A DNA stretch of 44,586 nt from Desulfobacterales bacterium (GCA_024637225.1 JAGXFP010000012.1:1-44586), one strand, 5' to 3'. Shown: positions 1 through 7,871, numbered from the stretch's first letter. Translations and numbers: made by a program. The notes: generated by a model from the sequence alone, not told the origin.

Positions 1-4
1 ACGG

Positions 5-20
5 CCCCCCCCCCCCCCCC
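5..20. repeat. 16-nt poly-C homopolymer
   Basis: An uninterrupted run of 16 C lies at the very left edge of the window. It is either a real homopolymer tract (possible slippage site) or a contig-end or assembly artefact. No gene can be tied to it. The stretch from 21 to 142 holds only the leader of the next gene. Confidence 0.7.
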
Positions 21-142
21 GGAGATAAGGCTCCGCGCAATTGCAGCAAGCTGCAAGCGGCTCCGCGGCCACGAAGTTATCGGCTCAAAAGAGTTCATAG
101 ACAGTCATTAAGCTGACAAAAACATTATCAGGAGATTCTATT

Positions 143-421
143 ATGACGGAAACCAACATCAAGAAGCATGTTCCCCTTCCCCAGAATACCCCTGCCTTTA
201 TGTGCGGGAATTGCGGGGCTGTCTCCCTTGATGCCAACGGCATCTGCAACCCCTCCGGCAAAGGGGTAAAGGCCGACTGGTGCGGCAGCAAGAGTTCCCG
301 AAAGGCGGAATTTTGCCACAATGCCGTGCATAATGAGCGCTACCGCTGCCAGAAATGCGGCAAGGTCTCGGTCAACAAGAGCCTCCTCTGCGAACCGGAG
401 CTAATGAAGAAAAATCCTTGA
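143..421 (+). CDS. Small Cys-rich putative zinc-binding protein
   Basis: This 92-residue protein has two CxxC knuckles (C21/C24 and C69/C72) plus C35, C47, C58, H59, H63 and C83, a spacing that suggests one or two structural zinc or iron sites. There is no signal peptide or membrane segment, so it is probably cytoplasmic. The start is supported by AGGAGA 8 nt upstream of the ATG. The N-terminal half reads like a zinc ribbon (CGNCG), and the C-terminal CQKCGK repeats the pattern. I do not recognise a named family, and the function is unknown. It stands alone, with the next gene on the opposite strand beyond a shared terminator. Confidence 0.75.
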   Translation: MTETNIKKHVPLPQNTPAFMCGNCGAVSLDANGICNPSGKGVKADWCGSKSSRKAEFCHNAVHNERYRCQKCGKVSVNKSLLCEPELMKKNP

Positions 422-536
422 TGGAGTTGCCCGGCAGGGTTATGCGGCTTTCGGGCGGATCGGAACGTAAATGGCCAAAGGCCAAGTCAGGCCCAGGCCC
501 CTTTCCAGGGAAGTAATCCAAGAGAAAAGCTTTAAA

Positions 537-660
537 ATCAGTCATTCCGGCTTCCGGCTTCCGGCTTCTGGCTTCTACGAAACTTATGTGCCAAGAAGCA
601 AATGCCCTCCTCAAGGGAGGATTGAACAGAACCCTTGAGGTGCCCTGTGGGTATAATCGC
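537..660. repeat. Heptamer repeats and palindromic repeat remnant
   Basis: CTTCCGG/CTTCTGG heptamers repeat at about 546-575. They are followed by a segment (CTACGAAACTTATG ... CCCTGTGGGTATAA) that matches part of the AAAGCTGAGTTGAGCA repeat family seen at 2088, 2831 and 17252. I see no gene between 422 and 728. Confidence 0.6.
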
Positions 661-728
661 TGTTCAGTAAAATAGTCAAAAATAGTCAATGGAGTGGATT
701 TAAAAAGTTTACCGCTGAACTTGACCGC

Positions 729-766
729 AAAAAAAAGGCCGCCCCTTTCGGGCGGCCTTTTTTTTC
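729..766. terminator. Bidirectional intrinsic terminator
   Basis: A perfect GC-rich stem (AAGGCCGCCC / GGGCGGCCTT, loop CTTTC) is flanked by A8 on the left and T9 on the right. It can therefore stop transcription from both sides. It lies 48 bp past the stop of the minus-strand PRC-barrel gene and also downstream of the plus-strand Cys-rich gene. Confidence 0.92.
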
Positions 767-814
767 ATTCACGGCAGGAGTGAATCAAAAGTACATGAAT
801 TCAGGAAGGGACTT

Positions 815-1363
815 TTAATATCCAGTCTTATTCTCCTCATCCATTTCAATCTGGGTATCATCTTCCATCTGGGTATCTTCCATCTGGATATCCTGATTCT
901 GCTGCTCACCTTCCCATGCTGGAGAAACGCCATAATGGCTTTCCAGTTCACGCTCAAAGCTTTTATCGTCCATTTCGGCCTGAGCGGGGACGTTTTCAAG
1001 TTTGCTCTGATCAACGACCAGCTGAGCCTGCTGTTGTTCCTGATCGAACGAGAAAGCTTCCACCGGTGCGGCAATTTGGTCTTCACCCACGCCGAGTATA
1101 CCGCCCCGAGACAGGGTTACATAATTGACTTGGCCGGTCTGGGTATCGGTATTGACCTCTTCAATCTGGCCGATTTCTTCACCATTCGGGTTTACCACCT
1201 TCATGCCCCTGAGCTGATCAGCGGAGGGAATCTGACTTTGACTCATCTGATAGGATTCCGTTGCTTCGGCTGACTTATCAGACTTGTCGCCCGCGGCAAA
1301 TGCCGAACTGGTTAATAAAAATGCCGCCATAACCGTAATTAGAGAAATAGTCGTCTTCTTCAT
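815..1363 (-). CDS. Secreted PRC-barrel domain protein
   Basis: A 182-aa exported protein. Residues 1-23 form a clear signal peptide (MKKT..., hydrophobic core, SSAFA cleavage). Residues about 48-115 form a PRC-barrel fold: GMKVVNPNGEEIGQIEEV, then a second strand set GQVNYVTLSRGGILGVGEDQ. The last 30 residues are acidic and repetitive (MEDTQMEDDTQIEMDEE). PRC-barrel proteins are generally small adaptor or stress-linked proteins; exported ones are common in proteobacteria and their role is mostly unknown. It is a single gene ending at the 729-766 terminator, with AGGAG upstream of the ATG. The fold call is firm; the function is not. Confidence 0.88.
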   Translation of the reverse strand: MKKTTISLITVMAAFLLTSSAFAAGDKSDKSAEATESYQMSQSQIPSADQLRGMKVVNPNGEEIGQIEEVNTDTQTGQVNYVTLSRGGILGVGEDQIAAPVEAFSFDQEQQQAQLVVDQSKLENVPAQAEMDDKSFERELESHYGVSPAWEGEQQNQDIQMEDTQMEDDTQIEMDEENKTGY

Positions 1364-2027
1364 TTTCTTACTCCTTTTTTGTCATTTGTTTATAGCTTTT
1401 AGTTTACTTCTACCCTGCCGCGTTTATCGCGATATAAAGACAAACAATGTACGTAGTATGAATGTCTCTATGTTTTGTAATAAAGCAATACATGTGCCAT
1501 AAACAAAAAAATAGCGCACAGTTAGGCACGAATGACTGGGAATCCATACAAATTCAGGTCTCTTGGGACTCGGGAAAACTCAGAGATTATTTTCAAGGTT
1601 GAAAAAGTGAAAAAAAGCTTAACGACTTACAGAAGCAAGTTGTGTGAAATCAGCCACATAGGCCATTAGCTGAAAACAACATGGATCTCCCGAAAGTTGT
1701 TCCCTGAAAGCTTTTACCGAGATTTACCGACCTGAGTGATTTTCCCCATACTGTCTGTTGTCTGCCATTAATAGTCGTTTACAGCGCATCCCGACCGGGA
1801 GAGATGAAGCCGGTTCCGCCAAGCTGGCAACCGGAACGCGCGATGAAACGGAGTCCTCCCAAAGTGGAAATTCCCATGATACAGGAACGGGAGCGGATGG
1901 AATATTCGAACGGAGTGCAAGTGGCTCGCAGTAAAGCCGTGTGCCCACATAAGGAAAATCAACAATGACAAATCGCTGGTTCTGGAAGGATCGATAAGAT
2001 CAATAGCGGAAATATCGCGATAAAAAA
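1364..2027. other. Long intergenic region, no supported gene
   Basis: About 660 bp between the PRC-barrel start and the 2028 hairpin. The first 130 bp are AT-rich and probably hold the promoter of the minus-strand gene. The rest has only short open frames without ribosome-binding sites or recognisable domains. The plus-strand frame around 1770-1940 reads Ser/Thr/Gly-rich and could be a gene remnant, but nothing supports that further. Confidence 0.5.
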
Positions 2028-2058
2028 GGCGGGCCCGCTTTTGGTTAACGGCCCGCCC
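2028..2058. terminator. GC-rich hairpin, terminator-like
   Basis: GGCGGGCC and GGCCCGCC pair across a 14-nt loop, preceded by A6. The T-run on the plus side is weak (GATTATCT), while on the minus side the A6 becomes T6. It could terminate minus-strand transcription coming from the lipoprotein gene ending at 2179. Confidence 0.5.
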
Positions 2059-2087
2059 GATTATCTAATGCTATTGCAAACTTAATA

Positions 2088-2150
2088 AAGCTGAGTTGAG
2101 CAGCTTGGCGGCTCTACGAAACTTATGCCCTGTGGGGTACCAAAGTGAAA
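2088..2150 (+). repeat. AAAGCTGAGTTGAGCA repeat, copy 1
   Basis: Begins AAAGCTGAGTTGAGCAGCTT and continues CTACGAAACTTATGCCCTGTG. The same unit occurs at 2831-2880 (5' part) and 17252-17312 (nearly full length), always in the plus orientation. It contains the short palindrome GCTGAGTTGAGCAGC. Confidence 0.8.
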
Positions 2151-2178
2151 TTCACCAAGAAGCCTTACGGATTCAGGA

Positions 2179-2583
2179 TTATCTCAATGCCCTGGCGCAA
2201 CGGCGTCTGGCGTACCCCTCTTCGATATTGTTGAGCCAGGCCTTCAGTTGCTCCGCCCAGTCCTTGCTGATGGTCGTCGCCGGGTCCCGCTTCCAGAGGA
2301 TCCGCCCGTCCGGTTCCACCGTCACCAGGAGGGGGATGCAGTAGGAGCCCCGACAGGCCCGGAGGTCCATCTCATAACTCTGCTTACTGATCCGTTCAAT
2401 GATCCAGCCATTCTGACGGCGCAGAATATCGGCCAGAATATCGAAGGACAGCTCCCGATCGCCGGGATCGTCGGTAAGACAGGCCTTAAAGACCCGCGGT
2501 TCAGTCAACAGGTAATTCGAGGCACAACCGCAAATACCGCCGAGAACGGCCATGGCCAGGATTAAAAAAATCAGTTTCCTCAT
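2179..2583 (-). CDS. Small putative lipoprotein
   Basis: A 134-aa protein starting at the ATG at 2583 (MRKLIFLILAMAVLGG...). An upstream extension of the frame runs through repeat DNA and was rejected; GGGAGGG precedes this ATG. Residues 1-17 are hydrophobic, followed by ICGC, with lipidation plausible at the second Cys. The mature part is about 115 residues with paired Cys (RACRGSYCI) and a strand-rich segment (LLVTVEPDGRILWKRDPATT) resembling small periplasmic lipoproteins. No family is recognised. The extreme C-terminus is Arg-rich and runs towards the repeat at 2088-2150. It stands alone. Confidence 0.65.
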   Translation of the reverse strand: MRKLIFLILAMAVLGGICGCASNYLLTEPRVFKACLTDDPGDRELSFDILADILRRQNGWIIERISKQSYEMDLRACRGSYCIPLLVTVEPDGRILWKRDPATTISKDWAEQLKAWLNNIEEGYARRRCARALR

Positions 2584-2604
2584 ACATCCCTCCCATTCAA
2601 CATT

Positions 2605-2665
2605 GATGCGTCTCAAAAACTCCGATCTACTGCGTCGTGGCGTATTTTTCTCCTTCGGGTACCAG
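2605..2665 (-). repeat. Inverted-repeat element, truncated copy (B-type core)
   Basis: It begins GATGCGTCTCAAAAACTCCG, continues ATCTACTGCGTCGTGGCG and TTTTTCTCCTTCGGGTACCA, and so matches the reverse complement of the full copy at 34678-34805. It is probably truncated, since no second terminus is seen. It lies just upstream of the lipoprotein start. The rest of 2666-2830 holds no gene. Confidence 0.75.
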
Positions 2666-2830
2666 AGAAGGGGCAGGAATAAGTGATACCACGGGATAAC
2701 GGTGCGGGCAAGAACGAAGACCCCGAAGGTGAATATCGTCGCGCATACTTTTTTATAAAATTGATCTGAGTCAAGGTTTCGCCATCCCGAATAGATATAT
2801 AATAATTCTGTAATGATACACTGCACAAAA

Positions 2831-2934
2831 GTTAAAGCTGAGTTGAGCAGCTTGCCTGTTCGCACGAAAAGACAATTGCAATAACACTGGAGCTGGCGAT
2901 TTATGCCCTTTAGGGTGCTTTTTGCGACGCCATC
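2831..2934 (+). repeat. Composite repeat: AAAGCTGAGTTGAGCA unit fused to inverted-repeat element end
   Basis: The left part is the AAAGCTGAGTTGAGCAGCTT unit. The right part (GACAATTGCA ... GGAGCTGGCGAT ... TTTTTGCGACGCCATCA) is the right end of the 125-bp element family. It ends 41 bp before the start of the siroheme protein gene and probably formed by one repeat inserting into or recombining with another. Confidence 0.75.
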
Positions 2935-2975
2935 AAATTTTAAATGATCAAAATACCAACCACCAAAGGCAAGCC

Positions 2976-3623
2976 ATGAACGATCGAAAAAAAGAACAAA
3001 AGACCTACAACGTCCTGCCCGGCCCGAAGATGGGACTGGTCACCCCCGAATACCTGGAACAGGTCGCCGAGCTAGCCCGCCGCCACCAGGTACCCTTCCT
3101 GAAACTCACCGGCGCCCAGCGGATCGCCATCGCCGGGCACCAGCCGGAGACCGCCGCGGAGATCTGGCGGGAAATGGGGCAGCCGGCGGGTCCCCGAAAA
3201 CCGGTGGGCATCCACTATATCCAGGCCTGCCCGGGTGAAAAGTGGTGCAAGTTCGGACGGCAGGACACCCTGGCCCTCGGCGGCAAGATCGAGAAGACCT
3301 TGATGGAACTGGACCTGCCGGCCAAAACCAAAGTCGGCATCTCCGGATGTCAGTTCAACTGCTGCGAAAGCTACCTGCGCGACCTCGGGATCTTCGGAAC
3401 CACCAAGGGCTGGAGCCTGATCTTCGGCGGCAACGGGGGCGGCGCGCCCCGGATCGGCGATGTGGTCGGAGAAGGACTGGACGATGACCAGGTCGTAGCT
3501 CTGGCCCGGCGCTGCATCGATTTTTTCCGGGAAAAGGCCCGAAAGATGGAGCGGACCGGCCGCTTGATGCGGCGTACCCCGCTGGCCGAACTGCAAGATT
3601 ATCTAAAGACAGGATCAACTTGA
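2976..3623 (+). CDS. Nitrite/sulfite reductase-like siroheme/4Fe-4S mini-protein
   Basis: A 215-aa protein with one ferredoxin-like half domain (residues about 12-75, ending near the siroheme-side Arg/Lys residues) and one 4Fe-4S/siroheme domain. It carries the diagnostic Cys pattern C85-x5-C91 (ACPGEKWCKFGRQ) and C125-x3-C129 (GCQFNCCE). Full assimilatory sulfite and nitrite reductases carry two such repeats in about 550 residues; this is a single repeat, like the small dissimilatory-sulfite-reductase-like proteins of anaerobes. Its reaction and electron donor are unknown, and no partner gene is adjacent. The ATG at 2976 was chosen because the upstream frame comes from repeat DNA. Its TGA stop is the first three bases of the next repeat. 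Confidence 0.85.
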   Translation: MNDRKKEQKTYNVLPGPKMGLVTPEYLEQVAELARRHQVPFLKLTGAQRIAIAGHQPETAAEIWREMGQPAGPRKPVGIHYIQACPGEKWCKFGRQDTLALGGKIEKTLMELDLPAKTKVGISGCQFNCCESYLRDLGIFGTTKGWSLIFGGNGGGAPRIGDVVGEGLDDDQVVALARRCIDFFREKARKMERTGRLMRRTPLAELQDYLKTGST

Positions 3624-3763
3624 TGGCGTTCGCAAAAAATCGGGATTGCCAAAATGTCATTTCGACCAACGGGAGAAATCTTAATAGTTCCAATGGATTA
3701 AAAAACAAGATTTCTCAGATGCGTTCGAAATGACAGCTTTTCCCGACTTTTTGCGAACTTGCC
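3621..3763 (+). repeat. Palindromic repeat element C
   Basis: About 143 bp with inverted ends (TTCGCAAAAAATCGGGA and TCCCGACTTTTTGCGAA). The inner arms are TGTCATTTCGACC...GAGAAATCTT and AAGATTTCTC...CGAAATGACA. A second copy in opposite orientation lies at 11875-12012. It begins exactly at the stop codon of the siroheme gene. Confidence 0.85.
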
Positions 3764-4013
3764 AAACTTGAGAGGATGTGTTTTTTTGCACCGCCATCAA
3801 CTCTGTAACTTCCCGATGATCGAATCACCTTATGCCCAGGAGGCAGGCCGGCAAAATCGGTTTACGGCTCGGGAAATTTTCCGGCTTCCAAATCGGCGAA
3901 AATGGCTTAATATAAAAAAAGCCGGCGGGCGCAATTTTTTTTGTATGCTGATCCCCATCCAAGACCACTCATCGATTTTCGGATCGGAAAGAACCTTTCT
4001 AACGGCGATATTC

Positions 4014-4517
4014 ATGACAAATAACGAGAAAGACAAACCCGGCGACGACCCGCGGGGCCAGCAGTTCCAGGTGATCCTGCGTGAACTGCGCATCATCTTC
4101 CGAGCCAGCCAGGCCCATGCCAAGGCGGTTGAAAAGGAGTGCGGACTGAGTTCGGCGCAACTGTGGATGATGTGGGAGCTCTTTAATAATCCCGGCCTCA
4201 AGGTCTCCGAACTGGCCAACATCCTCTCGATCCACCCTTCCACCTGCAGCAACATGCTCGACAAACTTCAAAAAAAGGGGCTGATCAACCGGAGCCGCAC
4301 CAACCCGAACGACCAACGGGTTGTCAAACTGAATCTTACCACGGAAGGGGTGCAGCTCCTGGCTACCGCCCCCAGACCTGCCCAGGGTGTTCTGGCCGAC
4401 GTACTGCTGCGCCTGCCCGACGAAAGCCTGAACCATCTTGAGTCCGGTCTGACCGAATTCGTCAAGGCCTTGAAAAGTTTCGATGTGAAAGACGGCCTCA
4501 AACCAATCGGCAACTGA
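4014..4517 (+). CDS. MarR-family transcriptional regulator
   Basis: 167 aa from the ATG at 4014 (MTNNEKDKPGDD); the longer frame from 3759 lacks MarR similarity. Residues about 35-135 form a winged helix-turn-helix: an LSSAQLWMMWELFNNPGLKVSELA entry helix pair, recognition helix IHPSTCSNMLDKLQKKGLI, and a wing with NPNDQRVVKLNLT (the D/R pair typical of MarR). The C-terminal helices would give the dimer interface. MarR proteins repress nearby or divergent genes and are often relieved by small ligands. It lies 246 bp upstream of the methyl-transfer cluster on the same strand and is a plausible, untested regulator of it. Confidence 0.88.
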   Translation: MTNNEKDKPGDDPRGQQFQVILRELRIIFRASQAHAKAVEKECGLSSAQLWMMWELFNNPGLKVSELANILSIHPSTCSNMLDKLQKKGLINRSRTNPNDQRVVKLNLTTEGVQLLATAPRPAQGVLADVLLRLPDESLNHLESGLTEFVKALKSFDVKDGLKPIGN

Positions 4518-4730
4518 GAGCCCTCCTCCCTCCTCGATTCACCCACCCCAGCACTTTTTACAAAAGTTCTTTTTTTATCTAGCCATCGGTTTTTACGTTG
4601 TAATCTCCTGCAAAGGCTGCGGCCTCCGCCCTTCGCAGCTTGATATTTTTGTTAAATATGTTATTGTGCAAAATTATTTCCTGGGTAATCAACTGCCGCT
4701 TTTCATCCCCATCACCAATTAATGTTTATG

Positions 4731-4736
4731 TATAAT
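4731..4736 (+). promoter_or_regulatory. Candidate -10 box for the methyl-transfer cluster
   Basis: A TATAAT hexamer preceded by TTTATG, in AT-rich DNA about 33 bp before the first in-frame ATG of the activation-domain gene. No good -35 lies at 17 bp, so an activator or another sigma factor may be involved. If used, the leader would be only about 20 nt. The region 4518-4730 holds no gene and no cobalamin-riboswitch box that I can see. Confidence 0.35.
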
Positions 4737-4742
4737 TTTTTT

Positions 4743-4787
4743 TGAGGCCATGCATTTGAGGCCATGCAATTGGAGCTTGAGGCAATG
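4743..4787 (+). repeat. Tandem 14-bp start-site repeat
   Basis: TTTGAGGCCATGCA occurs twice in direct tandem (4741-4768), followed by a decayed third copy TTGAGGCAATGCAG (4777-4790). Each unit carries GAGG and an ATG: at 4750 (another frame), 4764 and 4785 (both in frame with the activation-domain protein). The true start is therefore ambiguous between 4764 and 4785. Confidence 0.8.
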
Positions 4788-5552
4788 CAGACTGAAAATA
4801 TCGGCTCATCAAAACTTGACGCCATCCGGCAGGTTGCGGCGGCGCTCTCCGCCGAGCCCGGCGGCGAGATTGATGTTGATTCCGATTTTGTCGAGCGGCT
4901 GCTCGGCAGGAAACAGGGCGGAAGCGTTTCCCGATCCACCCGGTCGCGCATTGAGCGAATAAGAGCGGAAGTCCTCGCCTGCATGGAACCGCGCCTGACC
5001 TGTTCGGTCTATGCCATTAATTCCACCGAGGCCGGGCGGGTCTCGCTGGCCGGCGGGGTTGAATTCGAATCCCGAAAAATGGCCCGTACCCTGAAGGGGG
5101 CACCCTGGCTCGCCGGATTCATCGCCACCATCGGCCCCGGCCTGGACCGCCTGATCGAACGGTTCATGGCAAAAGGCCGCATGGCCGACGCCTACGTGGC
5201 CGACGCCATGGGATCCGGCGCGATTGAATCCCTGGCGGATAAATTTCATAATAAATTTGCCAAAGGGGTCGGAAATCTGGGACAATCAGTAAGCCTGCGT
5301 TTTAGCCCCGGCTATTGCGACTGGCCGGTCTCCGAACAACCCAAGCTGTTCTCGCTGCTCGATCATGAAGCGGCGGGCGTGGAACTCGGCGACACCTCCC
5401 TGATGACCCCCAGAAAATCCATTTCCGCGATTTTTGGCATTTTCGACAAAAAAGCGGCCGCGCCGGCAGACAGCAAACACAACCCCTGTCGCAGTTGCGG
5501 TAAAAAAGATTGTATAGCAAGGCGGGTGGAGGAGACTCCTCCGTCCCCTTGA
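4764..5552 (+). CDS. MetH activation-domain-like corrinoid reactivation protein
   Basis: 262 aa (255 if the ATG at 4785 is used). Residues about 70-235 match the reactivation domain of cobalamin methionine synthase: IGPGLDRLIERFMAKG, ADAMGSGAIESLAD, then the SAM-binding-type loop LRFSPGYCDWPVSEQPKLF and a TPRKSISAIFGIF tail. In MetH this domain binds SAM and flavodoxin and remethylates inactive cob(II)alamin. Here it is free-standing, with a C-terminal CRSCGKKDC triad that may hold a metal centre or act as a redox site. It is first in the cluster, 29 bp ahead of MttB-like 1, and no RamA-type Fe-S activator is seen in the window. It is therefore the likely reactivator of the corrinoid protein encoded at 9695. 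The role is inferred from family and context. Confidence 0.82.
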   Translation: MQLELEAMQTENIGSSKLDAIRQVAAALSAEPGGEIDVDSDFVERLLGRKQGGSVSRSTRSRIERIRAEVLACMEPRLTCSVYAINSTEAGRVSLAGGVEFESRKMARTLKGAPWLAGFIATIGPGLDRLIERFMAKGRMADAYVADAMGSGAIESLADKFHNKFAKGVGNLGQSVSLRFSPGYCDWPVSEQPKLFSLLDHEAAGVELGDTSLMTPRKSISAIFGIFDKKAAAPADSKHNPCRSCGKKDCIARRVEETPPSP

Positions 5553-5581
5553 AATTACTATAAACTAAATGAGGAGAACAT

Positions 5582-7045
5582 ATGAAGGTTCGTAAAGGTC
5601 TGGCTGGGGGACAATACACCCCGCTGACCCCGGAAGACATAGGCAAGATTCACGAGGCCTCCATGGAAGTTTTCGAAGAGGTAGGCGTCCAGGTAAACTA
5701 TCCCGCCGCCCTGGAACGTTTTGTCGCGGCCGGGGCCGAGGTCGACACCAAGACCAACATCATCAAGATGAAAGCCGAGCTGGTCGAAAAACTCCTGACC
5801 ACCGCGCCCTCGGAGATAACCCTGTGCGGCCGGGACGAGTCGGGCGAGCATGATCTGGCCATCGGCGGCAACAAAGTCTACATGGGTACCGGAGGCACCG
5901 CCCTGAATGTCCAGGAGCCGGGCTCCAGCGAGACCAGACGCGCCGAGTTGCGCGATGTGATGAATATGGCCCGGATGGTGGAGAACCTTGAGAACATCCA
6001 TTTCTATATGTTAAACGTCTACCCCGGCGACCTGCCGGTCGAGGACATCGACGTCAACCGATTCGGCGCCGCCCTGAACCGCACCCGGAAACATATCATG
6101 GGCGGGGTTTACACGGTGGAAGGGGTCAGGAGCGTCATCAAGATGGCGGAGAAGATCGCCGGCTCGCCGGAGGCCCTGCGGGAGCGTCCCTTTATCTCCA
6201 TGGTGGCCTGTCCGATCAGCCCCTTCAAACTCGACGAATCCTACGGCGAACTGGCCGTGGAAGCGGCGATCAACAATATTCCGGTGGTAGTGCCGGCCGA
6301 GCCCCTCTGCGGGGCGACGGCGCCGATCACCCTGGCCGGCAACCTGGTGATCCAGAACGTCGATACCCTGGCCGGGATCATGATGACCCAGCTCGCCAAC
6401 CCCGGCGCCCCGGCGATTTACGGCTGCATCTCCTCGATTACCGATCTGCGCGACATGAAGTACCTGGCCGGCGCGGTGGAAATGGGACTGATGAATGCCG
6501 GCTCCGCCCAGATGGCCCAGCACTACGCCCTGCCCTACTACGGCACGGCGGGGATGACCGATTCCAAGGCGATCGACGCCCAGGCCGGTTACGAGTCGGC
6601 GATCACTTCGACCATGGTCGCCCTCTCCGGGGCCAACTTCATCCATGACGCGGCCGGCTTCGTCGAGTTCTGCATGACCGCCTCCTACGATAAGCTGGTT
6701 GTCGATAACGAGATCATCGGCATGGTGATGCGGGCCGTCGAGGGTATCGAGGTAAATGAGCGCACCCTTGCCATGGACCAGATCAAGAAGGTCGGGCCTG
6801 GCGGTCACTTCGTCTCCTCGCGCCACACCAGAAAGTATATGCGTACCGAGCAGTTCAAGCCGAGTCTCTCCGATCGCGACACCAGGGACCAGTGGCAGGC
6901 GGAAGGCTCCCTGACCGCCTTGCAGCGAGCGACCGAATACGCCAGCACGGTCCTGAACAGTGAGATGGAGAACGTGCTGCCCAGCGAAACCAGGGACTGG
7001 ATCAAGGGTAACATCCCGGCAATCCGTCCTTTCATCATGGAATAG
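5582..7045 (+). CDS. MttB-family corrinoid methyltransferase 1 (non-pyrrolysine)
   Basis: 487 aa, full family length (about 480-500), with no in-frame amber codon, so it is the non-pyrrolysine type like glycine betaine methyltransferase MtgB. Characteristic segments are the N-terminal IHEASMEVFEEVGVQV, VYMGTGGTALNV (about 100), PLCGATAPITLAGNLV (about 240) and YYGTAGMTDSKAIDAQAGYE (about 320), the last corresponding to the region that carries Pyl in trimethylamine methyltransferase, and the C-terminal FVSSRHTRKYM. The family moves a methyl group from a quaternary amine to Co(I) of a corrinoid protein in the cytoplasm. The substrate cannot be read from sequence. AGGAGA lies 6 nt before the ATG. 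The next gene starts 28 bp downstream. Confidence 0.9.
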   Translation: MKVRKGLAGGQYTPLTPEDIGKIHEASMEVFEEVGVQVNYPAALERFVAAGAEVDTKTNIIKMKAELVEKLLTTAPSEITLCGRDESGEHDLAIGGNKVYMGTGGTALNVQEPGSSETRRAELRDVMNMARMVENLENIHFYMLNVYPGDLPVEDIDVNRFGAALNRTRKHIMGGVYTVEGVRSVIKMAEKIAGSPEALRERPFISMVACPISPFKLDESYGELAVEAAINNIPVVVPAEPLCGATAPITLAGNLVIQNVDTLAGIMMTQLANPGAPAIYGCISSITDLRDMKYLAGAVEMGLMNAGSAQMAQHYALPYYGTAGMTDSKAIDAQAGYESAITSTMVALSGANFIHDAAGFVEFCMTASYDKLVVDNEIIGMVMRAVEGIEVNERTLAMDQIKKVGPGGHFVSSRHTRKYMRTEQFKPSLSDRDTRDQWQAEGSLTALQRATEYASTVLNSEMENVLPSETRDWIKGNIPAIRPFIME

Positions 7046-7073
7046 GCCCGCCGCGGGCAAAGAAGAGAAAATC

Positions 7074-7871
7074 ATGATTACCATTGCAGAAAAAATTAAC
7101 GCCACCATCCCCTCCGTCAAGCTGGTGATCGAAAGCCGCGACGCGGAAAAACTGATCGCACTGGCCCGCAGCCAGGCCGAGGCAGGGGCCGACTACCTCG
7201 ATGTCAATATCGGCACCGGCAGCGGTTCGGCCCAGGATGAAGTCGACAATATGGCCTGGGCGGTTACCACGATCCAGAGCGAGGTCGACACCGCGCTCTG
7301 TATCGACAGCGCCGATCCCAAAGTGCTTGAAGCGGGCCTGCGAGCCCGGGGTGACCGGCCGGCCCTGATCAATTCCACCAAGGCCTCGGAAAAATATCTC
7401 TCCGCGGTGGTGCCGCTGGCCGCCGAGTACAAGAAGCCCCTGGTCGGACTGGCCATGGGCGCCGCGGGTATCCCGAAAACCGTGGAGGAGAGGGTCGAGG
7501 CGTGTCTGAAGATTGTCGAGGCCTGCAACCGGGCCGGCGTCGCAACCAGCCAGCTTTTTTTCGACCCCCTGGTCCTGCCGGTTGCGACCGATGTAACCCA
7601 GGGCAAGGTTACCCTGGAAACGATCAGCGCCATCAAGAAGGCAATCCCCGAGGCGAAGACCGTGATGGCGGTCTCCAACGTCTCCTTCGGTCTGCCGAAA
7701 CGAAAAATCTTCAACACTGCCTTTCTCCACATGGCCATTATGGCAGGACTCGACGCCGCCATTTTAAGCGTCCTCGACCAAGCCCTGATCGGCGCCGCCA
7801 AGACCGCCGAGGCGGTGCTGGGCCGGGATCGTCATTGCCGAAAGTACTCCCGTTTCTGGCGAGACAAATAA
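7074..7871 (+). CDS. Methyltetrahydrofolate:corrinoid methyltransferase (MtgA/AcsE-like)
   Basis: 265 aa, one pterin-binding TIM barrel, the usual size of MtgA and AcsE. Typical elements are AGADYLDVNIGTGSG (about 43), LCIDSADPKVLEAGL (about 80), PALINSTKASEK (about 98), FDPLVLPVATD (about 165) and VMAVSNVSFGLPKR (about 200). It moves methyl between H4folate and the cobalt of a corrinoid protein, in either direction. The ATG at 7074 was chosen (AGAAGAGAAAATC upstream); the longer frame overlaps MttB-like 1 and does not resemble the family. It lies between the two MttB-like genes. It corresponds to the folate module of MetH, which fits a split methionine synthase here. Confidence 0.9.
   Translation: MITIAEKINATIPSVKLVIESRDAEKLIALARSQAEAGADYLDVNIGTGSGSAQDEVDNMAWAVTTIQSEVDTALCIDSADPKVLEAGLRARGDRPALINSTKASEKYLSAVVPLAAEYKKPLVGLAMGAAGIPKTVEERVEACLKIVEACNRAGVATSQLFFDPLVLPVATDVTQGKVTLETISAIKKAIPEAKTVMAVSNVSFGLPKRKIFNTAFLHMAIMAGLDAAILSVLDQALIGAAKTAEAVLGRDRHCRKYSRFWRDK

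Noticed and set aside
1724..1971. Small minus-strand frames in the 1.4-2.0 kb gap
   Set aside because: No start signal or recognisable protein features; overlapping frames on both strands are equally open.
4518..4740. Possible cobalamin riboswitch upstream of the corrinoid cluster
   Set aside because: No B12-box consensus or the expected paired elements found by eye; a covariance-model search would be decisive.
6011..7120. Long open frame on the minus strand (369 codons) inside MttB-like 1 and MtgA-like
   Set aside because: It lies antisense to two well-supported genes, has no recognisable domain or ribosome-binding site, and is Gly/His/Arg-rich as expected for the shadow of GC-rich coding DNA.
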